From Bacillota bacterium (GTDB taxonomy: Bacteria > Bacillota > Clostridia > Christensenellales > CAG-138), in assembly GCA_023435855.1 (NCBI GenBank), contig JAEZLG010000227.1, forward strand, positions 1 to 8,507: a stretch of DNA of 8,507 nucleotides, in the 5' to 3' direction. Position numbers and translations under genes: made by a program. Position 1 is the stretch's first letter, and every line of letters starts with the position of its first letter. Below the pieces are notes generated by a model, which was given only the letters and a program-made list of their open reading frames with translations, had not been told where the DNA came from and did no database searches. Positions 5,036 to 8,507 of the stretch are shown one piece after another.

Positions 5036-6430
5036 ATGGTAGAACAAGAAACGGTAAAAAAGAGGATAGGGTTTCATACCTCAGGCACGGAAAGAATCAG
5101 CTATGGGCTTTACTTTTTCGGACAGAACGTATTTTACTACATTCTCACCCAGTTCTTAGGGCCGTTCATGACCGATATCGGCATCGCAGCGGCGACGGCG
5201 GCCGTGATCACCATGATCGTTAAAATTTGGGATGCGGTTAACGATCCGATATTTGGCGGCATTGTGGACAGAGTACGCTTTAAGCGGGGCAAATTTATAC
5301 CTTGGCTTAGAATATCCCTTATATTGATTCCCCTTTCCACCGTATTTTTATTTGCCGCGCCGGCGGGTATAACGGATGTGGCAAAGATCATCTGGGTAAC
5401 GATCGGCTACATTTTATGGGATACCGCCTACACCATCTGCGATGTTCCCATCTACGGTCTTGTCACCACCATGACGGGGAACCTTGAAGAGCGTACATCC
5501 GTGATGGCAATCGGCCGCATATTCGCGGGCCTAGGTGCTGCCGCAGCCGTAATGCTTCTTCCGCAGATACGAGAAGCAGTGGGCGGCTGGCTGCCCTCGG
5601 TCGTAATAGCCTCCGTATTGGCGCTTGTCGTCATGGCACCTGTCTTATTCACCGCCAAGGAGCGTATAGCACCGCCCAAATCGGAAACGGAACCGGGCCT
5701 TAGGGAAATGTTTCGTTTCTTTAAAAGCAACAAATACATGCTTGTGTTCAATCTTGCGCTTATCATAGCTTCTTTTACCAATGTCGCGGGTGCACTCAAC
5801 GTGTATTTCGCGCGCTATCTATTGGGCGATGAGAAGATGCTTACACTGTTCGCTGCGCTTGTACTGATCCCCATGCTCGTCGCCTCCGCTTTCATGCCTG
5901 CGCTCGTCAAAAAGTACGATAAGTTTAAAATGTATTTTTTCGCGTCGGTTATGAGTGTTGTGATGGGGCTCGCGCAGTTTTTCATAGGCTACGGCAATTT
6001 GACGGTACTTATCATAACGACGATACTTCGCTACATCCCTGTGGGTGTCACAAGCGCACTTTTATTCATGTTTACACCGGATGTCGCAGAATACGGGCAC
6101 TATAAAACAGGCGTACGCGCCTCGGGTATAGCATTTTCCATACAGACCTTCACTGCCAAGCTTACAGGGGCTATCTCTACAGCCATGGGGCTTTTCGCCC
6201 TCGCGTTTATCGGCTTTATCGAAGGGGAAGGTGCAGTACAATTGGCGGGTTTCAACGATAAGTTCTGGCTCATTTACGCACTTGTGCCCTGCATAGGTGC
6301 TGCGGTATCGCTTGTTGTGCTTTGGATGTATAAGCTTCGCGATAAAGATGTGCAGATCATGACGGACTGTAACAGCGGCGCAATCAGCCGCGAGGAGGCA
6401 GAAAGGCTGCTGGGAGAGCGAAATAAGTAA
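5036..6430 (+). CDS. GPH-family (MelB-type) sugar:cation symporter, probable galactoside permease
   Basis: A 464-residue, 12-segment membrane transporter of the glycoside-pentoside-hexuronide:cation symporter family in the MFS superfamily. The N-terminal signature is intact: YGLYFFGQNVFYYILTQF, then IWDAVNDPIFGGIVDR, with Asp66 and Asp70 at the positions of the MelB cation-binding aspartates. RGKFIPWL follows at 84-91. Length matches MelB or XynB types, without the C-terminal EIIA domain of LacS. GGAGG (5024-5028) stands 7 nt before ATG 5036. The gene faces a beta-galactosidase on the other strand across a shared terminator, so lactose or another beta-galactoside is the likely cargo. Specificity cannot be read from sequence, and glucuronides or xylosides remain possible. 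The coupling ion could be Na+ or H+. Confidence 0.9.
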   Translation: MVEQETVKKRIGFHTSGTERISYGLYFFGQNVFYYILTQFLGPFMTDIGIAAATAAVITMIVKIWDAVNDPIFGGIVDRVRFKRGKFIPWLRISLILIPLSTVFLFAAPAGITDVAKIIWVTIGYILWDTAYTICDVPIYGLVTTMTGNLEERTSVMAIGRIFAGLGAAAAVMLLPQIREAVGGWLPSVVIASVLALVVMAPVLFTAKERIAPPKSETEPGLREMFRFFKSNKYMLVFNLALIIASFTNVAGALNVYFARYLLGDEKMLTLFAALVLIPMLVASAFMPALVKKYDKFKMYFFASVMSVVMGLAQFFIGYGNLTVLIITTILRYIPVGVTSALLFMFTPDVAEYGHYKTGVRASGIAFSIQTFTAKLTGAISTAMGLFALAFIGFIEGEGAVQLAGFNDKFWLIYALVPCIGAAVSLVVLWMYKLRDKDVQIMTDCNSGAISREEAERLLGERNK

Positions 6431-6449
6431 ACAGTTAATACATAACAAT

Positions 6450-6475
6450 AAAGGCTCCATCTTGGAGCCTTTTAA
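6450..6475. terminator. Bidirectional terminator between transporter and beta-galactosidase
   Basis: AAAGGCTCCA (6450-6459) and TGGAGCCTTT (6463-6472) form a perfect 10-bp stem with a 3-nt loop. The plus strand continues ttttaattattt; the minus strand continues ctttattgtt. Both convergent genes end within 20 nt of it, so it serves both. Confidence 0.9.
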
Positions 6476-6479
6476 TTAT

Positions 6480-8507
6480 TTATGTTTTTGATTGAAATCG
6501 TAGCATAGCGTGCAAACCGTAGGACTCCTCCGCCTTTAAAACATACGGCTCGTGCAAGGCCGCAACGCCCGGCAAATCGCCGCCTACGCCACACATCGCG
6601 CCGTCGAGCGATAGCTCGGTAATATCGGTATAGCTCAATTCGTGCAAATGCTCCGCTTGATCAAGAGCTTCCTGCGTATAATGGCGGGCGGAAAACAGAA
6701 ACCCACTGCCGCTTAAATCCGTAATGGAAATTATTCCGTCCGCTCCCGAAAGTGTCAGCTCACGTGTACCACCACGCGTACCGTTTTCCTGCGGGCGCAT
6801 GTAGCGGTGCTCAAGCTCGTTAACCGTTAACGTAAAGCGCGAAATGCGCGCGCCGCTCTCGCGGTCGGGGTAGTTTTCGTGTGGGCCGCGCCCATAAAAG
6901 CGCACTGTATCGAAGTTTCTTGGAAGTGCCAAACGTAATCCCGCGCGCGGCAGCACGAGCTTTCGGGAAACTACCTCCTGTTTGACCTCAATCATGCCGT
7001 CGCCGTATATTTTGTAGATGACTTCCGACCGCTTTAATAGCGGATGGCTCCATTTGGCGTGAACAAGCACAAACCCTTCTTCAATTCGGCCGTCCATAGC
7101 TTTTGAACGCTCGCGTTTTGCGGCGCGCTGCCATGATTCGCACGGCATGAAGCGGAGGATTAATGGAACAAAGTTAGAAAGGCCGCGGTCGTTATCCGTC
7201 TGTGCGCGATAGGTATTGGGACGAAGCGGCGAGCGAATCCACTCCTTGCCTTTAATGCGGGCGCTGATAAGCGAACCGTTCGAAAACGTGTAAGAGAAGC
7301 CTTCTCCCATAACCGTCATACGCTCATTTTCCCATGTGAGCCTCGGCGCAGGAAGCTTCGTGTTTATGTGCAGCAGCTTCCCCTTCCGGAGCGCAATCTG
7401 AGAAAATGCGATCTCATAATTTTTCTCCGCCCACGCATGATCTTCCCTGAGCAGCCACGAAAATGTGATGAACGCCTCTTTACCGGAGGGTGCCATATTT
7501 TTGAAAGCCACTTGGATCTCCCTACTGCAAAGCGGTGCTACGCTTTCATATAGGACAGGCGGCACTTCGCCCTCCTCCAGTAAATAGCCGTCTGTTTCTA
7601 TACGCCATACGAGGCGGTAGGCACTAAGGTCGGAAAATAGCTGTTCATTTCGCACCAAAAACCGCCCCGCACCTATGTTTACGGGCAGAACGCGGAGTAC
7701 CTGATAGCACTTTTTTACTTCATACGCGGAGGGGTGGGGCGTTCTGTCAGCTGCCAGTATGCCGTTCGCACAAAAATAGCGGTCGCTCCCTACGGTAAAA
7801 ACGCTCTTATGCCCCTTAATGCTGAATTTTTCTTTAAAATCGCTCCCGTAGAGCCATTGGTCGCCCTCCGGCGTCTTTTTACGGATAGACTGATCCACAT
7901 AATCCCAGATGAAGCCGCCGCACATATGCTTATAACGCTCGAACGCCTCGGTGTATTCGTTGAAGTTGCCGAGGCTGTTTTCCATAGCGTGCGCATACTC
8001 GCACAAGAGTACCGGCATATGTTCATACTGCTCTCTTCTTACAGCCTTAGAGTCAGAAGACAGTGCATTAATGATGCCCTTCGGCTTTTCAAGTGGCTGC
8101 TTTTCGCATAGCGCACGGAACGTTTTTGCGTCGGGATACATGCGGCTTATTACGTCGGAACTTCTATTATCGTGCTCGCCTTCGTAGTGGAACGGGCGCG
8201 TATCGTCAAGAAGCGCTGCAGCATCGCGCATGGCCGTGAAATTTTCACCCATACCGGCTTCGTTGCCGAGACTCCAGAAAAACACGCATGCATGGTTGCG
8301 GTCTCGAAGTACCATCCGCTGCATCCTGTCTATGCAATGTGCCTTCCATTGTATCAGCCCTAAGGGGAGCTTTCTTCGTGCACCGTGGGACTCGAGATCG
8401 TTTTCATCCATCACCAGGATACCGAGCTCGTCGCAAAGCTCGTAGAGCATAGGGTCGTTGGGGTAGTGGCTTGTGCGCAGAGCGTTTATGTTGAGCCGTT
8501 TCATGTT
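6480..8507 (-). CDS. lacZ: Beta-galactosidase, GH2 LacZ type, 5'-truncated by window edge
   Basis: The last 675 codons of a LacZ-like enzyme. The reading frame stays open to the right edge, so about 350 N-terminal residues (sugar-binding and first beta domains) lie outside. The visible part starts in the TIM barrel; residue numbers count from the Met whose codon begins at 8504. Seen are RTSHYPNDP (10-18), FFWSLGNEAG (75-84) with acid/base Glu82, LLCEYAHAMEN (166-176) with nucleophile Glu169, and GGFIWDYVDQ (196-205). The C-terminal beta-gal small-chain domain shows FYGRGPHENYPDR and PQENGTRGGTREL. It hydrolyses terminal beta-D-galactosides such as lactose. There is no signal peptide to judge. 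Two features differ from E. coli LacZ: Glu175 where Gly is usual, and about 12 extra residues in 224-243. The Met near the window edge is internal, not a start. Confidence 0.95.
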   Translation of the reverse strand, partial: NMKRLNINALRTSHYPNDPMLYELCDELGILVMDENDLESHGARRKLPLGLIQWKAHCIDRMQRMVLRDRNHACVFFWSLGNEAGMGENFTAMRDAAALLDDTRPFHYEGEHDNRSSDVISRMYPDAKTFRALCEKQPLEKPKGIINALSSDSKAVRREQYEHMPVLLCEYAHAMENSLGNFNEYTEAFERYKHMCGGFIWDYVDQSIRKKTPEGDQWLYGSDFKEKFSIKGHKSVFTVGSDRYFCANGILAADRTPHPSAYEVKKCYQVLRVLPVNIGAGRFLVRNEQLFSDLSAYRLVWRIETDGYLLEEGEVPPVLYESVAPLCSREIQVAFKNMAPSGKEAFITFSWLLREDHAWAEKNYEIAFSQIALRKGKLLHINTKLPAPRLTWENERMTVMGEGFSYTFSNGSLISARIKGKEWIRSPLRPNTYRAQTDNDRGLSNFVPLILRFMPCESWQRAAKRERSKAMDGRIEEGFVLVHAKWSHPLLKRSEVIYKIYGDGMIEVKQEVVSRKLVLPRAGLRLALPRNFDTVRFYGRGPHENYPDRESGARISRFTLTVNELEHRYMRPQENGTRGGTRELTLSGADGIISITDLSGSGFLFSARHYTQEALDQAEHLHELSYTDITELSLDGAMCGVGGDLPGVAALHEPYVLKAEESYGLHAMLRFQSKT

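Noticed and set aside
8504..8507. Start codon for lacZ at the right edge
   Set aside because: The Met lies inside the TIM barrel just before RTSHYPNDP and the frame continues past the window edge, so it is internal and the gene is truncated only by the window.

Overview
The window looks like chromosomal DNA from an anaerobic Gram-positive bacterium, probably a Clostridia-type Firmicute. This rests on the gene families, the strong AGGAGG-type ribosome binding sites, the lipobox signal peptides on the extracellular flavoproteins, and the sodium-pump and lactase genes typical of gut or rumen fermenters. It cannot be placed to genus from sequence alone.

Region 1 (1-3469, plus strand) is the clearest unit. 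It reads as the end of a UbiA/MenA-type prenyltransferase (dmkA-like), a NusG-domain-II membrane protein (eetA-like), a Gx-transporter-family membrane protein (eetB-like), a secreted lipoprotein with two FMN-binding domains (pplA-like) and a lipoprotein FAD:protein FMN transferase (ApbE, the fmnB role). This gene set matches the flavin-based extracellular electron transfer (FLEET) locus known from Listeria and related Firmicutes. In the model a demethylmenaquinone-type quinone is made, electrons cross the membrane through EetA/EetB, and covalently flavinylated PplA passes them to outside acceptors. ApbE attaches the FMN. No NDH-2 (ndh2) or dmkB gene is visible here; they may lie to the left or elsewhere. 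An intrinsic terminator sits between pplA and apbE.

Region 2 (3470-4980, plus strand) is a separate transcription unit. A sigma-A-like promoter is followed by a leader of about 115 nt that ends in an intrinsic terminator, then a 45-codon OadG-like small subunit and an OadB-type sodium-pumping decarboxylase beta subunit. No alpha (carboxyltransferase) or biotin-carrier gene is present. The leader can fold into mutually exclusive hairpins and is probably a transcription attenuator or riboswitch of unidentified class.

Region 3 (4981-8507) is a convergent sugar-use pair. A GPH/MelB-type cation-coupled sugar symporter lies on the plus strand and the C-terminal two thirds of a LacZ-type GH2 beta-galactosidase on the minus strand. 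They share a bidirectional terminator. The pair most likely imports and cleaves lactose or other beta-galactosides. The lacZ 5' end runs off the right edge.

No tRNA, rRNA, CRISPR array, insertion sequence, transposase or phage gene was seen. The items most worth a second look are the leader RNA before the sodium-pump genes, the minimal OadG/OadB pair without an alpha subunit, and the internally duplicated flavoprotein with a terminator separating it from its flavin-attaching enzyme.
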